Shown: positions 1 through 8,151 of the stretch, piece by piece
How the letters are laid out: each line of letters opens with the position of its first letter
Position numbering within the stretch: the first letter of the stretch is position 1
Source: CAZPAV01 sp964584755
GTDB lineage: Bacteria; Actinomycetota; Acidimicrobiia; Spongiisociales; UBA5794
Length of the DNA stretch: 56,161 nucleotides
Assembly (NCBI GenBank): GCA_964584755.1
Contig: CAZPAV010000014.1
Span: 1 to 56,161 of the forward strand
Direction: 5' to 3'
The notes under the pieces: generated by a model
Databases searched by the model: none
What the model was told of the DNA's origin: nothing
What the model saw: only the letters and a program-made list of their open reading frames with translations
Translations under genes and position numbers: made by a program

Positions 1-2357
1 CGCACCGGGGCGGCGAGCGCGACGATCTCGCCGCGGAGGCGCTCGGCGCGGGCATGGACCGCGGCCGCCAGCTCCGGGTATCTGCTCGCGACCCAGGTGG
101 GGTCGGAGGCGGCGGCGTGGAGGGCCGCCGCCCAGCCCTCGGGGAAGAGGGGGTCCGGTGCAGGGGGCGGCGGCAATCGGGGCGCGGGGGGTGGAGGCGC
201 GTCCCCCTCCTCGGCGAGATGCTCGACGACGGTTCCGGGGAGGTCCCGTGCCATCTCGAGGAGCGGGGAGGGGCGGCGGGGACGCCTCCCCTCGCCCCAC
301 GTCGCGCCCGAGAGGACGATGCGGTGGCGGGCACGGGTCACCGCCACGTGGGCGGCACGCCACTCCTGGCCCTCGTGGGCAGCGACGAGACGGTCGCGCC
401 GCTCCGGCTCCCTCGGCGGGTCGTGGCGCGAGGACTCGTCTCCGATCCGGAGGGAACGAGGGAGGAACTGGGCTCCCCGGGCCGGATCGTCGAGGCGTCG
501 CGGCGCGGCGGGGAAGGTCCCCGCGGTGAGCCGGGGGAGGAAGACGACGTCCCACTCGAGGCCCTTCGCCCGGTGCACCGTGAGGAGGAGGACGGCGTCG
601 CCGTGGGCCACCGTCGCCGTGTCGAGCTCGTCGACGTGCCCCTCCGCCGTCAGCGCCTCCAGGTAGGAGAGGAATCCCTCGAGGGACGGATAGCCCTCCA
701 GGGGGTGCCAGCGGGCCGCGAGGTCGAGGAACCGGGAGAGGTCGAGGCGGGCCGACCGCGCCGCCTGGGGCGGGAGGGCATCGACCTCGATCCACGCCCC
801 GATGTGCTCGAGGACGCGGCGACACGTGGCCGGCACGGACCCCTCCTGGGCGGCGACGAGGAGCTCCCGGTACCGCTGGCGGAACGCCTCGAGGCGTCGG
901 CGGGCCTCCGGGGAGAGTCCCTCGACCTCCTCGAGGCGATCCACGGCCTCGAGCAGCGGAGGATCGGGGATGTCGGCGGCGCCACCGGCATCCCGGTGGG
1001 CGCGGACCCAGCGGTGGAGCGGAGCGAGGTCGCCGAGGCCGAGCCGGTAGGCGCTCCCCAGGAGGATGCGGGCCAGGGCGGGGGCGTCGCCCGGTGCGGC
1101 GAGGATCCGGAGCCAGGCGTGGAGCTCGGCGACCTCCGGCACGGCGAGCAGACCACCCACGCCGGCGACCTCGGCGGGGACCCCCGCGGTGTCGAGCGCG
1201 TCGAACAGGACGGGGAGATGGCGGTTCATGCGGACGAGCACCGCCATCTCCCGCCAGGGGATCCCCGCGTCCTCGTGCAACGTGCGGATCCGGTCGGCGA
1301 TCCACGCGGCCTCCTCGGCGTCGGTCCGGAACCAGGCCACGGCGACCGTGCCGGCCTCGGCCTCCTCCCGGGGGCGGAGCTCGGCGATGGGATCGTCGGC
1401 GTGGAGGCGGCGTCGGATCGCGCCGGCGAGCCGGAGCACGGCACGATCCGAGCGGCGGTTCAACGTGAGGGTGAGCGTCGTCGCCGGCGTCCCGTCGGGA
1501 TTCGGGAAGTGGCGGGGGAACGCCGCGAAGTTCTCGAGGGACGCCCCGCGCCACTCGTAGATCGTCTGATCCGGATCCCCGACCGCGGTGACGGGGAAAC
1601 CCGATCCGAAGAGGGTCTGGAGGAGGAGGCGCTGTCCCGGGTCCGTGTCCTGGTACTCGTCGAGGACGACGAGGCGGTACCGCTCCCGGATGCGACGGGC
1701 CACCTCGGGGTTCTCGGCGACGAGGCGATGGGCGAGCCGCACGAGATCTCCGTGGTCGAGGAGACCGAGGCGCCGCTTCGTCGCCTGATACGCCTCGAGG
1801 GCGGCCGTGAGCTCGAGGCGTCGCCGCCACACCTCGTCGCGTGCCGTCGGGGGAGGAGCGCCGGCGCGGAGGTCCTCCGGGGTCATGAGGTTGTCGGAGA
1901 GGTGGCGGAGGAGGGTCGTCATCTCGCCGAGGCGAGCGCCCGGCGCGGTGAGATCGAGCTCCGTGTACCGACCACGCCGCAGGGCCTGCTCGAGGAGCTG
2001 GCGTCGCCGCCCCGGGTCGAGGATCTCGGCGTCGTGCGGTACGCCCACGAGCGCCCCGAACTCGCGGAGGATCCCGTGGGCGAAACCGTGGTACGTGGCC
2101 ACCTCGACCTCACGCCCGGCCGCGACGAGCGCCGGCAGCGCCACCCGCACGCGACCGGCCAGCTCGCCGGCGGCCTTGTTCGTGAACGTGATCCCCAGGA
2201 CCTGCTCCGGGGCGAGCCCGCGACGGACGGCGGCGAGGATCCGGTGGACGATCGTGGTGGTCTTGCCGGTGCCGGCGCCGGCGAGGACGCGCAGCGGCGA
2301 GAGCGGATGGGTGATGACCGCCTGCTGCTCGGAGGTGGGGAGGAAGCCGGCGGTCAT
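1..2357 (-). CDS. adnB: AdnB-like UvrD-family helicase (3' end beyond window)
   Basis: DNA translocase/helicase of superfamily 1, probable partner of the adjacent AdnA-like protein in double-strand-break end resection. The visible 785 residues begin MTAGFLPTSEQQAVI. They show the Q motif, Walker A AGAGTGKT at about 26-33, TFTNKAA (motif Ia), DEYQD at 233-237 (Walker B), GDPDQTIYEWRG (motif III), a late TVHRAKGLEW motif and AVTRAR (motif VI). The frame is still open at base 1, so any C-terminal nuclease lies outside. Its ATG overlaps the stop of the upstream gene in an ATGA, implying translational coupling. In mycobacteria adnA-adnB have the same order. Family certain; the AdnB name rests on synteny and pairing. 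Confidence 0.85.
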   Translation of the reverse strand, partial: MTAGFLPTSEQQAVITHPLSPLRVLAGAGTGKTTTIVHRILAAVRRGLAPEQVLGITFTNKAAGELAGRVRVALPALVAAGREVEVATYHGFAHGILREFGALVGVPHDAEILDPGRRRQLLEQALRRGRYTELDLTAPGARLGEMTTLLRHLSDNLMTPEDLRAGAPPPTARDEVWRRRLELTAALEAYQATKRRLGLLDHGDLVRLAHRLVAENPEVARRIRERYRLVVLDEYQDTDPGQRLLLQTLFGSGFPVTAVGDPDQTIYEWRGASLENFAAFPRHFPNPDGTPATTLTLTLNRRSDRAVLRLAGAIRRRLHADDPIAELRPREEAEAGTVAVAWFRTDAEEAAWIADRIRTLHEDAGIPWREMAVLVRMNRHLPVLFDALDTAGVPAEVAGVGGLLAVPEVAELHAWLRILAAPGDAPALARILLGSAYRLGLGDLAPLHRWVRAHRDAGGAADIPDPPLLEAVDRLEEVEGLSPEARRRLEAFRQRYRELLVAAQEGSVPATCRRVLEHIGAWIEVDALPPQAARSARLDLSRFLDLAARWHPLEGYPSLEGFLSYLEALTAEGHVDELDTATVAHGDAVLLLTVHRAKGLEWDVVFLPRLTAGTFPAAPRRLDDPARGAQFLPRSLRIGDESSRHDPPREPERRDRLVAAHEGQEWRAAHVAVTRARHRIVLSGATWGEGRRPRRPSPLLEMARDLPGTVVEHLAEEGDAPPPPAPRLPPPPAPDPLFPEGWAAALHAAASDPTWVASRYPELAAAVHARAERLRGEIVALAAPV

Positions 2358-5353
2358 GGCAGGAACGCCTCCCGACCCTCGGGGAGTGCCGGACAGACGG
2401 CACGGACGGCACAGACGCGGCACCCGTCACCGACGATGGCCGGCCACCGCTCGGCGCGGATCCCGGCTCCCGCGGCGGCGAGGCGCGCCGCGACGTCGTC
2501 GAGTGCCGCGCCGTCGAACCGGCGCACCGTGAGCGCGGCGCGGCCCGGCCCGAGCGGGTACCAGAACTCCGCCTCGGGGGGGACGGACGGGTCCGATGCC
2601 AGCGCGAGGGCGTAGAACCCGAGCTGCAGGGAGGTCGCGGCCTCGGCGAGGGTGGCGGGGGTCCGCGCCGTCTTGTAGTCGACGACCACGACGGTACCGT
2701 CGCGCTCCTCCAGTCGATCGACCCGCCCCTTCCAGCGGTGACCGGCGTGGCGGAGCTCGACGGGGCGCTCGACGTCGATCACCCGTCCCGGCGACGGCCA
2801 TCGAGCGTAGAGGTTGTTGAGCGCCGCCTCGGCCCGGCGTCGCCACGCCGTGGCCATGGGCTCCCCGCCGAAGCGCGCCGGCGAGAAGAGATCGTCGAGG
2901 ACGTGCCGGGCCTCCGCGAGCGTGCCGTGGGCCTCGCCGCGGGCGAGGGCCTCCCGCTCGACGCGTTCGAGCACCGCGTGGAGGAGACGTCCGAACTCGG
3001 CGTGCACGTTCCCCTCCACCCCCATGCCGAGACGACGCTCGAGCGCGTAACGGCGGGGGCACTCCTCGAAGAGGAGGGCCTGGGAGGGGGAGAGGGTCGG
3101 GTCGGGTCCCACGAGCCCTCGATCCGAGCCGCGGGGGAGGGCCCCGGCGAGGCGATCCGGCGGGCGCAGACCCACCCGGGGTCCGTCGGCGAGGATCACG
3201 AGCGCGGCGAGACGCTCCGTGGAGGGGGCGGCCGGGTCGGTGAGCGTGCGCTTGAGGCTCGCCTCCCACTCCCGGGGGGTGACCGGGTACCGTCCCGGCG
3301 CCGTGGTGTCGGCGCCGCCGGTCTCCGCCGTCGCGTCGACGACGTACGCGAGGAACCGGCTGGGAGTCGCCCGCGTCCCGTCGGGGCCGACGTCGGCGGT
3401 GGTCCAGACGACGCGTCGGGTGACACGGGTCATCGCCGTGTAGGCGAGACGTCGCTCCTCCTCGAGACGACGGGCCCGGTACCGGGCGGTGTCGCCGGAG
3501 AGGTGCGGGGTCAGATGTCGGGTGCCGAGGAGGGAGTCGCGGGCTCGGAGGTCGGGAAGGACGCCCTCGACCGCATCGGCGATGAAGACGACGGAGAACT
3601 CGCGTCCCTTCACCTGGTGCAGGGTGGCCAGGGTGAGGCGATCCTCGTCGCCGGGGCGACGGGCGAGGAGCGGAGTCGGCTCGAAACCCTCCTCGTGGGT
3701 GAGGCGGAGGTGGTCGACGAGCGTCAGCGAGGGGTCACGCTCGGTGGCGCGCTCGAGGACCTGGGCGAACGACCCCCAGGCGGCCCGTTCCGCGGCCCGT
3801 TCCGGGTCCATCACGAAGGCCACGAGTTGGGGCAGGGAGGTCCAGAGGTGCCAGAGGCCGGCTGCCGCGGGGAGGGAGGTCGCCCACTCCGGGGAGTGGA
3901 GGAGCTCGGCGAGGGCACCGGCGGCGGGGACGTGGTCGAGGACGTGCTCCGGGTCGTCGTCGGTGCGGCGGCGTCGCAGATCGTGGAGCTGCCCGATGGT
4001 GAGGCGAAAGAGCGGGCCGAGGAGCAGGCGCCGCAGCGCCGCGTCGCGTACCTCCGGCGCACCTGCGGCGGCGCGGACACAGTCGAGGACGAGGCGAACC
4101 ACGGGCCGGTCGACGAGTCGGGCATCGGGTCGCTCGTGGGGGACGTGGCGATGCTCGAGTGCCTGGGAGAGCTCGGGGAGGAGGCGTCGGGTGTTGCGGA
4201 CGAGGACCGCCATGGACCCGTAGGGGATGCCCTGCTCCCGGTGGAGGCGCTCGATCTCCGCGGCGATCCACCCTGCCTCCTCGTGACGGTGGGGGAAGTG
4301 GTACGTCTCCACGGAGCCCCGTCCGGGGGCGGGCAGCACGGGGCCGGCCATGCCGGGGAGATCGGGGCCGGCGACGCGCACCGCCGCGGCGAGGATCGCC
4401 GCGGGGACCCGGAACGAGGTCGTGAGGACGAGACGCCGGCACCTGCCTCCCGCGAGGGGAGGGAAATCGACGGCGAAGCGCTCCAGGCTCCCGGGGCTCG
4501 TGCCGCGGAATCCGTAGATCGCCTGGTAGGGATCGGCGGCCGCGGTGAGGTTCCGGTGGTGTGCCACGAGGAGGCGGAGGAGCGCCGATCGGGCCGTCGT
4601 GGTGTCCTGGTACTCGTCGACGAGGACGTAGGTGAGCCGCTCCCCGAGGCGGCGGCGAACCTCGGGGTCCTCGAGGAGCGCCACGGCCTCGGTGAGGAGC
4701 GTGCCGTAGTCGATGCGGCCCTGCGCCCGGAGGGCGCGGTCGTAGCGGCGCAGGAACTCCGGCAGCCCCCGCCAGTCGTCCCGCGACGCGGCGAGCTCGG
4801 CCAGGGCCGCGGCGTCGACGAGCTCCTCCCGACACCGCAGGAGGAAGTCCGTGACCTCGGCGGCGAACGCGGGGCTGGGGAGCAGGCCGCGAAAGGCCGG
4901 AGACCACCTGCGGGGATCCTCCTCGGCGAGGAGGGTGCCGACGAGATGGACGTGCTCGGGGCCGGCGAGCACGGTGGGAGGCTCGGGCCAGCCCCGGCGC
5001 GCCGCGTAGGTCTCGAGGAGCTCGAGGGCGAGACCGTGGTACGTCGTGGTACCGATCCGGCCCACGGAGCGATCGAGCCGCGCCCGGATGCGACGCCGCA
5101 GGTCGCTCGCCCCGCCGCGAGTGAACGAGAGGAGGAGGACGCGCTCGGAGACGTCCACCTCCTCGGTGAGGAGGTGGACGGCCCGGCGGGCGAGGAACTC
5201 GGTCTTGCCCGTCCCCGGCCCACCGAGCACGAGCTGCGGTCCCGCCACCTCCACCAGCGCCTCCGGCCACTCCTCGGGGGACACCCGTGTCTCGTCGACG
5301 GGGAACCGGCCGGCGGCCGGAGTGTGCCCGGGCGTGAGGATCCGCTCGTCCAT
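2354..5353 (-). CDS. adnA: AdnA-like helicase with C-terminal Fe-S RecB-type nuclease
   Basis: 999-residue helicase-nuclease of the AdnA/AddB type, which unwinds and resects DNA ends for recombination. Seen: Walker A GGPGTGKT at 44-51, DEYQD at 246-250, ADPYQAIYGFRG (motif III), LHQVKGREF and AMTRVTR late helicase motifs. It ends in a PD-(D/E)XK nuclease with GRVD (D879), VDYK (D892, K894) and an Fe-S cluster set C765, C978, C981, C987. Both motor subunits here have an intact Walker A. A -10 box TAGGTT (complement 5360-5365) ends 6 bases before the ATG, so the mRNA is probably leaderless. First gene of a two-gene operon with adnB. Confidence 0.88.
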   Translation of the reverse strand: MDERILTPGHTPAAGRFPVDETRVSPEEWPEALVEVAGPQLVLGGPGTGKTEFLARRAVHLLTEEVDVSERVLLLSFTRGGASDLRRRIRARLDRSVGRIGTTTYHGLALELLETYAARRGWPEPPTVLAGPEHVHLVGTLLAEEDPRRWSPAFRGLLPSPAFAAEVTDFLLRCREELVDAAALAELAASRDDWRGLPEFLRRYDRALRAQGRIDYGTLLTEAVALLEDPEVRRRLGERLTYVLVDEYQDTTTARSALLRLLVAHHRNLTAAADPYQAIYGFRGTSPGSLERFAVDFPPLAGGRCRRLVLTTSFRVPAAILAAAVRVAGPDLPGMAGPVLPAPGRGSVETYHFPHRHEEAGWIAAEIERLHREQGIPYGSMAVLVRNTRRLLPELSQALEHRHVPHERPDARLVDRPVVRLVLDCVRAAAGAPEVRDAALRRLLLGPLFRLTIGQLHDLRRRRTDDDPEHVLDHVPAAGALAELLHSPEWATSLPAAAGLWHLWTSLPQLVAFVMDPERAAERAAWGSFAQVLERATERDPSLTLVDHLRLTHEEGFEPTPLLARRPGDEDRLTLATLHQVKGREFSVVFIADAVEGVLPDLRARDSLLGTRHLTPHLSGDTARYRARRLEEERRLAYTAMTRVTRRVVWTTADVGPDGTRATPSRFLAYVVDATAETGGADTTAPGRYPVTPREWEASLKRTLTDPAAPSTERLAALVILADGPRVGLRPPDRLAGALPRGSDRGLVGPDPTLSPSQALLFEECPRRYALERRLGMGVEGNVHAEFGRLLHAVLERVEREALARGEAHGTLAEARHVLDDLFSPARFGGEPMATAWRRRAEAALNNLYARWPSPGRVIDVERPVELRHAGHRWKGRVDRLEERDGTVVVVDYKTARTPATLAEAATSLQLGFYALALASDPSVPPEAEFWYPLGPGRAALTVRRFDGAALDDVAARLAAAGAGIRAERWPAIVGDGCRVCAVRAVCPALPEGREAFLP

Positions 5354-5410
5354 GCGGGCAACCTACCGGCTACCCCCGACGGGATCGGACCGCGGCGACG
5401 CGGTCGGCGA

Positions 5411-6232
5411 TCACCCGGCGGATGCCGCGGCCTCGTCGGGGCCCGGACCCGGCTCGCCGCCCTCCCCGTTCCAGGCCGGGCAGCGATCCCGGAACCCGCA
5501 CCAGTCGCAGAGTGGTCCGGGGCGCGCCGGGAAGTCGTCGCGGGCGATGGCCCGATCGATGGCCGTCCACAGGGCCCGGAGGTGCCGCTCCATGGCGTCG
5601 AGCTGGCGGTCGTCCACCGGGATCTCGTACACGGTGGGCCCGGCGAGATAGACGAGACGGAGCCGCGTCGGGGTGCGTCCGGTGCGGTTGCGGACGAGGA
5701 GGGCGTAGATCTTGAGGGCGAAGAACGCCGGCAGGGCGTACCGCTCCGGCGGGGCCTTCCCCGTCTTGTAGTCGATCACGACGAGTCCGTCCGGCCCCTC
5801 GTCGATACGGTCGAGGATGCCGCGGATCGTCATGTCGCCCACCGGCTCCCGCAGGTCGAGCTCACGTCCCACCGGCTCGATGGTGCGGGGGTCCTCGACG
5901 CGGAAGTAGTTCGCCAGCACGCCGAGGCTCTCGACGCCCCAGGCCCGCTCCTCGGCCACGTCGTCGAAGAGGTCGGGGAACTCGCGGGGCTTGAGCTCGG
6001 CCCACGCCTCCCGGAACAGGTCGTAGAGGCGCTCCGGGGTCCGTTCCGTGGGCGGGAGTCCGAAGAGGCGCTCGAGGGCCAGGTGGGCGGTCGTGCCGCG
6101 CGCCTGGTGCACGGTCGGCGGCGTCTCGATCCGATCGATCGCCCGGAACTTGAAGAGCCGTGGGCAGGTCTTGAAGTCGCTCGCCCGGCTCGGGGAGAGC
6201 GTCCGCAGCGGCCGCGGGTCGGAGGTCGTCAT
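5411..6232 (-). CDS. Stand-alone RecB-family Fe-S exonuclease (PD-(D/E)XK)
   Basis: 273-residue nuclease without a helicase domain, similar in build to Cas4/AddB nuclease modules and to the RecB-like protein Rv2119 of M. tuberculosis. Visible: catalytic H50, E124, D141, D154 and K156 (VVIDYKTGK), and four cysteines C23, C242, C245 and C251 fitting a 4Fe-4S cluster. It lies 57 bases upstream of adnA on the same strand, so a shared repair role is likely. A -10 TATGAT (complement 6239-6244) ends 6 bases before the ATG, pointing to a leaderless transcript. No cas genes or CRISPR repeats are near, so a Cas4 role is unlikely. Family is sure, substrate unknown. Confidence 0.85.
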   Translation of the reverse strand: MTTSDPRPLRTLSPSRASDFKTCPRLFKFRAIDRIETPPTVHQARGTTAHLALERLFGLPPTERTPERLYDLFREAWAELKPREFPDLFDDVAEERAWGVESLGVLANYFRVEDPRTIEPVGRELDLREPVGDMTIRGILDRIDEGPDGLVVIDYKTGKAPPERYALPAFFALKIYALLVRNRTGRTPTRLRLVYLAGPTVYEIPVDDRQLDAMERHLRALWTAIDRAIARDDFPARPGPLCDWCGFRDRCPAWNGEGGEPGPGPDEAAASAG

Positions 6233-6315
6233 GGCCGCATCATACGGAGCACCCCCGACGCGGGACGCGACCCCGCCGGCGACGGGCGGTCGCGAAAACC
6301 CGAGACGGGATCCGG

Positions 6316-6344
6316 TTGACGACCGCGGGGCGGCTTCGTAGATT
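6316..6344 (+). promoter_or_regulatory. Promoter for first structured RNA
   Basis: TTGACG (6316-6321), 17-base spacer, TAGATT (6339-6344): a near-consensus housekeeping sigma promoter. No start codon with a plausible gene follows for 700 bases, so the predicted transcript starting near 6351 should be non-coding. Confidence 0.6.
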
Positions 6345-6350
6345 GCCGCC

Positions 6351-6690
6351 GTCGGGCCGACGCGGGGCTCAGGCCCCGAGCGGACCGACGACCCGAGGTC
6401 GGGCCACGCGTCCGGCCCAGGGTCCGCCCACCGGGCGCAGCCCAGGCACCGGTGGGTACCCCGACGGGGCCTCGGTCCCGGAGGGACCGGCCTCGACGGC
6501 CGTCGACTGTGCGGGTCACCCCGCCGGGAGGTGCGCCGCCGGAGCCAACCCCGGGGGACGGCCTCGGCCGGATCCCCCGGTACCGGAGCGGCGCGAGCCG
6601 CTTCGGAGGAGAGCCCCGAGAGGGCGAGGCCTCGGCCGAGCTCCCTCGGGGCTTCTCGCGGCGTGCGCGAGGGTCGAGGTCGGGGCTCGC
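6351..6690 (+). ncRNA. Putative structured RNA 1 (unassigned family)
   Basis: A hairpin-dense, GC-rich stretch directly after a promoter, with no credible reading frame. Perfect stems include 6363-6368/6373-6378 (UCAG loop), 6427-6434/6449-6456 (8 bp), 6473-6479/6483-6489 (7 bp, 3-base loop), 6551-6558/6573-6580 enclosing 6559-6562/6567-6570, and 6587-6592/6597-6602 with a GCGA (GNRA) loop. A long arm 6612-6620/6645-6653 continues through G-C and G-U pairs and tandem G.A pairs to a CUCG tetraloop. A 3' stem 6655-6660/6666-6671 follows. The block GGTACCGGA, hairpin, then long arm recurs in the next element. I see no RNase P, tmRNA or SRP signature sequences. The ends are guesses: the 5' end from the promoter, the 3' end from the last stems. 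Confidence 0.5.
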
Positions 6691-6732
6691 GAAAAGCTCA
6701 TGTCGAACGCGAAAAACGATTACGGATCCCAC

Positions 6733-6761
6733 TTGCAGCTCACGACCCGACGGCGTACGTT
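6733..6761 (+). promoter_or_regulatory. Promoter for second structured RNA
   Basis: TTGCAG (6733-6738), 17-base spacer, TACGTT (6756-6761). It has the same spacing as the promoter at 6316-6344 and sits in the least structured, most AT-rich part of the intergenic region. Predicted transcript start near 6768. Confidence 0.5.
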
Positions 6762-6767
6762 GAGGGT

Positions 6768-7031
6768 GTCGCCGGGACGGGAGACCGAAACGGCGGCCGG
6801 CGGCCCGAAAGGGCCGACGCCCGAGGCCCGAAAGGGCCGAGGGGGTCCGACCGGACCACCACCCGCAAGGGTGGCCGGGCCCCTCGGGGCTCGGAGCCCG
6901 GCCTTCGGGTCGGGTACCGGAAGGACGGTCGGTGCCCGCAAGGACACCGACGGGGAACACCCCGAGAGGGTGAGGCTCCGGCCGAACTCCCTCGGGGTTT
7001 CCCGCGTCCGGGGCAGCCGGCCGCGGACGCC
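6768..7031 (+). ncRNA. Putative structured RNA 2 (paralogue of RNA 1)
   Basis: A run of tetraloop hairpins: 6801-6806/6811-6816 (GAAA), 6825-6829/6834-6838 (GAAA), 6844-6848/6853-6857 (GACC), 6859-6864/6869-6874 (GCAA), 6875-6880/6896-6901, and 6928-6934/6945-6951. The long arm 6959-6966/6991-6998 continues through tandem G.A pairs to a UCCG loop and matches the arm of RNA 1. Bases 6772-6781 can pair with 7002-7011 as a closing helix, in competition with a 3' hairpin 7004-7010/7024-7030. No ribosome site or credible frame. It ends just before the leaderless PH-domain gene, whose -10 box is at 7045-7050. It could instead act as an element in cis for that gene, but the separate -10 argues against this. 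Confidence 0.5.
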
Positions 7032-7056
7032 GGGGACGATGCCGTAGGATGGCGGC

Positions 7057-7677
7057 ATGGCCTGGCCCGAGGACGCCCTCACCGAGGACGAGGAGATCGT
7101 CACCCACTTCCGACCCCACTGGAAGCTCCTGCTCGTCCCCGGGGGATGGCTCATCCTCCTGCTCTTCCTCCTCGGCGTCGTCCTGGTGTGGGTGCCGGGA
7201 TCGGGGATGGTCGACCTCCTCCTCGTCGCCGCGCTCCTCGCGGCCGCGGCCGTACTCGTCCTTCGCCCCCTCGTGAACTGGTGGTTCACGCGCTACGTGC
7301 TCACCACCGAGCGACTCATCACCCGGCGGGGGCTCGTCGCCCGTTGGGGGATCGAGATCCCGCTGGAGCGCGTCACCAACGTGAACTTCTCCCAGACCGT
7401 CCTCGAGCGGCTGCTCGGCGCCGGGGACCTCCTCGTGGAGTCCGCCGGCGAGGAGGGCCGCAGCATGTTCTCGAACATCCCCCGTCCCGACCGGTTCCAG
7501 GCCCTGCTCTACAAGGTGCGGGAGCGGCGCACCCTGGAGCTGGCCGGTTCCGGCTCCGCCGCCCCCCGGTCGGATCCGGCGGAGCGGCTCCGGCGTCTGG
7601 CGGAGCTGCGGCGGGACGGCCTCATCTCCGACGCCGAGTACGAGCGGAAGCGACGGGAGCTCCTCGAGGAGATGTAG
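7057..7677 (+). CDS. Membrane protein with bacterial PH domain and SHOCT tail
   Basis: 206 residues. Two transmembrane helices (about 25-46 and 52-75) precede a PH-like domain of the bPH2/YdbT type (YVLTTERLITRRG then IPLERVTNVNF). The C-terminal DPAERLRRLAELRRDGLIS is a SHOCT short helical module. Likely cytoplasmic-facing membrane adaptor; the partner is unknown. The -10 TAGGAT (7045-7050) ends 6 bases before the ATG, which fixes the start and suggests leaderless translation. It lies immediately after the two putative RNAs, with which it may or may not be linked. Confidence 0.8.
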   Translation: MAWPEDALTEDEEIVTHFRPHWKLLLVPGGWLILLLFLLGVVLVWVPGSGMVDLLLVAALLAAAAVLVLRPLVNWWFTRYVLTTERLITRRGLVARWGIEIPLERVTNVNFSQTVLERLLGAGDLLVESAGEEGRSMFSNIPRPDRFQALLYKVRERRTLELAGSGSAAPRSDPAERLRRLAELRRDGLISDAEYERKRRELLEEM

Positions 7678-7784
7678 CGGCCACCCCCGTCGCCCGCCTC
7701 GAACGGATGAGGGCCCGCCGGATGACGGGGGCGGCGCCGGCTCGGCTACGCTTGCGGCTTCGCCGCCCGCAGGGAGGAGAGCCG

Positions 7785-8141
7785 ATGCTGCGCTTCCATC
7801 AGGAGTGGTTCTTCGTCGCGGTGGTCTCCACCGGCGGCGTGGGTCTGTGGGGTCTCCTGCTGGCGGTGCTGAAGCGGACCCCGGGGAAGGCGTTCCGGGT
7901 GGCCCGGCTCGGAGCGATCGGGGCGATCCTTCTCCAGGTCGCGGCGGGCGTCGTCCTCTACGCCAGGGGACTCCGGCCGGGGAGCGCCCTGCACGTCTTC
8001 TACGGCATCGTCATCGTCTTCACCCTGGCGTTCGCCTACGTGTACCGGGCCCAGTTCGAGCGCCGGCCGGCCCTCGCCTACGGACTGCTCCTCCTCTTCC
8101 TCATGGGCCTGGGACTGCGTGCCTGGGCCAACGTCGGCTGA
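7785..8141 (+). CDS. Small four-helix membrane protein, unknown function
   Basis: 118 residues starting MLRFHQEWFFVAVV, chosen because an AGGGAGGAGA ribosome site lies just upstream and a -10-like TACGCT at 7746-7751. Four hydrophobic segments span roughly 7-26, 41-60, 66-84 and 93-112. The loops carry basic residues (KRTPGK, RAQFERR). I do not recognise the family. It is read in the same direction as the PH-domain gene (107-base gap) and fabI (10-base gap). Confidence 0.7.
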   Translation: MLRFHQEWFFVAVVSTGGVGLWGLLLAVLKRTPGKAFRVARLGAIGAILLQVAAGVVLYARGLRPGSALHVFYGIVIVFTLAFAYVYRAQFERRPALAYGLLLLFLMGLGLRAWANVG

Positions 8142-8151
8142 AACCCCTAGC

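Noticed and set aside
54..2615. Long plus-strand open frame (853 codons) antisense to adnB
   Set aside because: Composition is Gly/Arg/Glu-rich without domains, and the minus strand encodes clear helicase motifs across the same bases. In a genome this rich in GC, antisense frames stay open by chance.
5411..6232. Cas4 nuclease of a CRISPR system
   Set aside because: No repeats, spacers or other cas genes in the window; the neighbours are AdnAB-type repair genes.
2738..6319. Plus-strand open frame of 1193 codons across adnA and recB
   Set aside because: Mirror image of two well-supported nuclease genes; no recognisable domain.
6351..7031. RNase P RNA, tmRNA, SRP RNA or tRNA
   Set aside because: The GAGGAAAGUCC core of RNase P, the tRNA-like ACCA end and resume frame of tmRNA, the GGAAGGAAGC loop of SRP RNA and tRNA T-loops were all looked for and not found. 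A diverged known family is still possible.
6229..7119. Open frames on both strands in the 824-base gap
   Set aside because: They are Arg/Gly/Pro-rich, lack ribosome sites and run across strong hairpins and two promoters; structure explains the region better.
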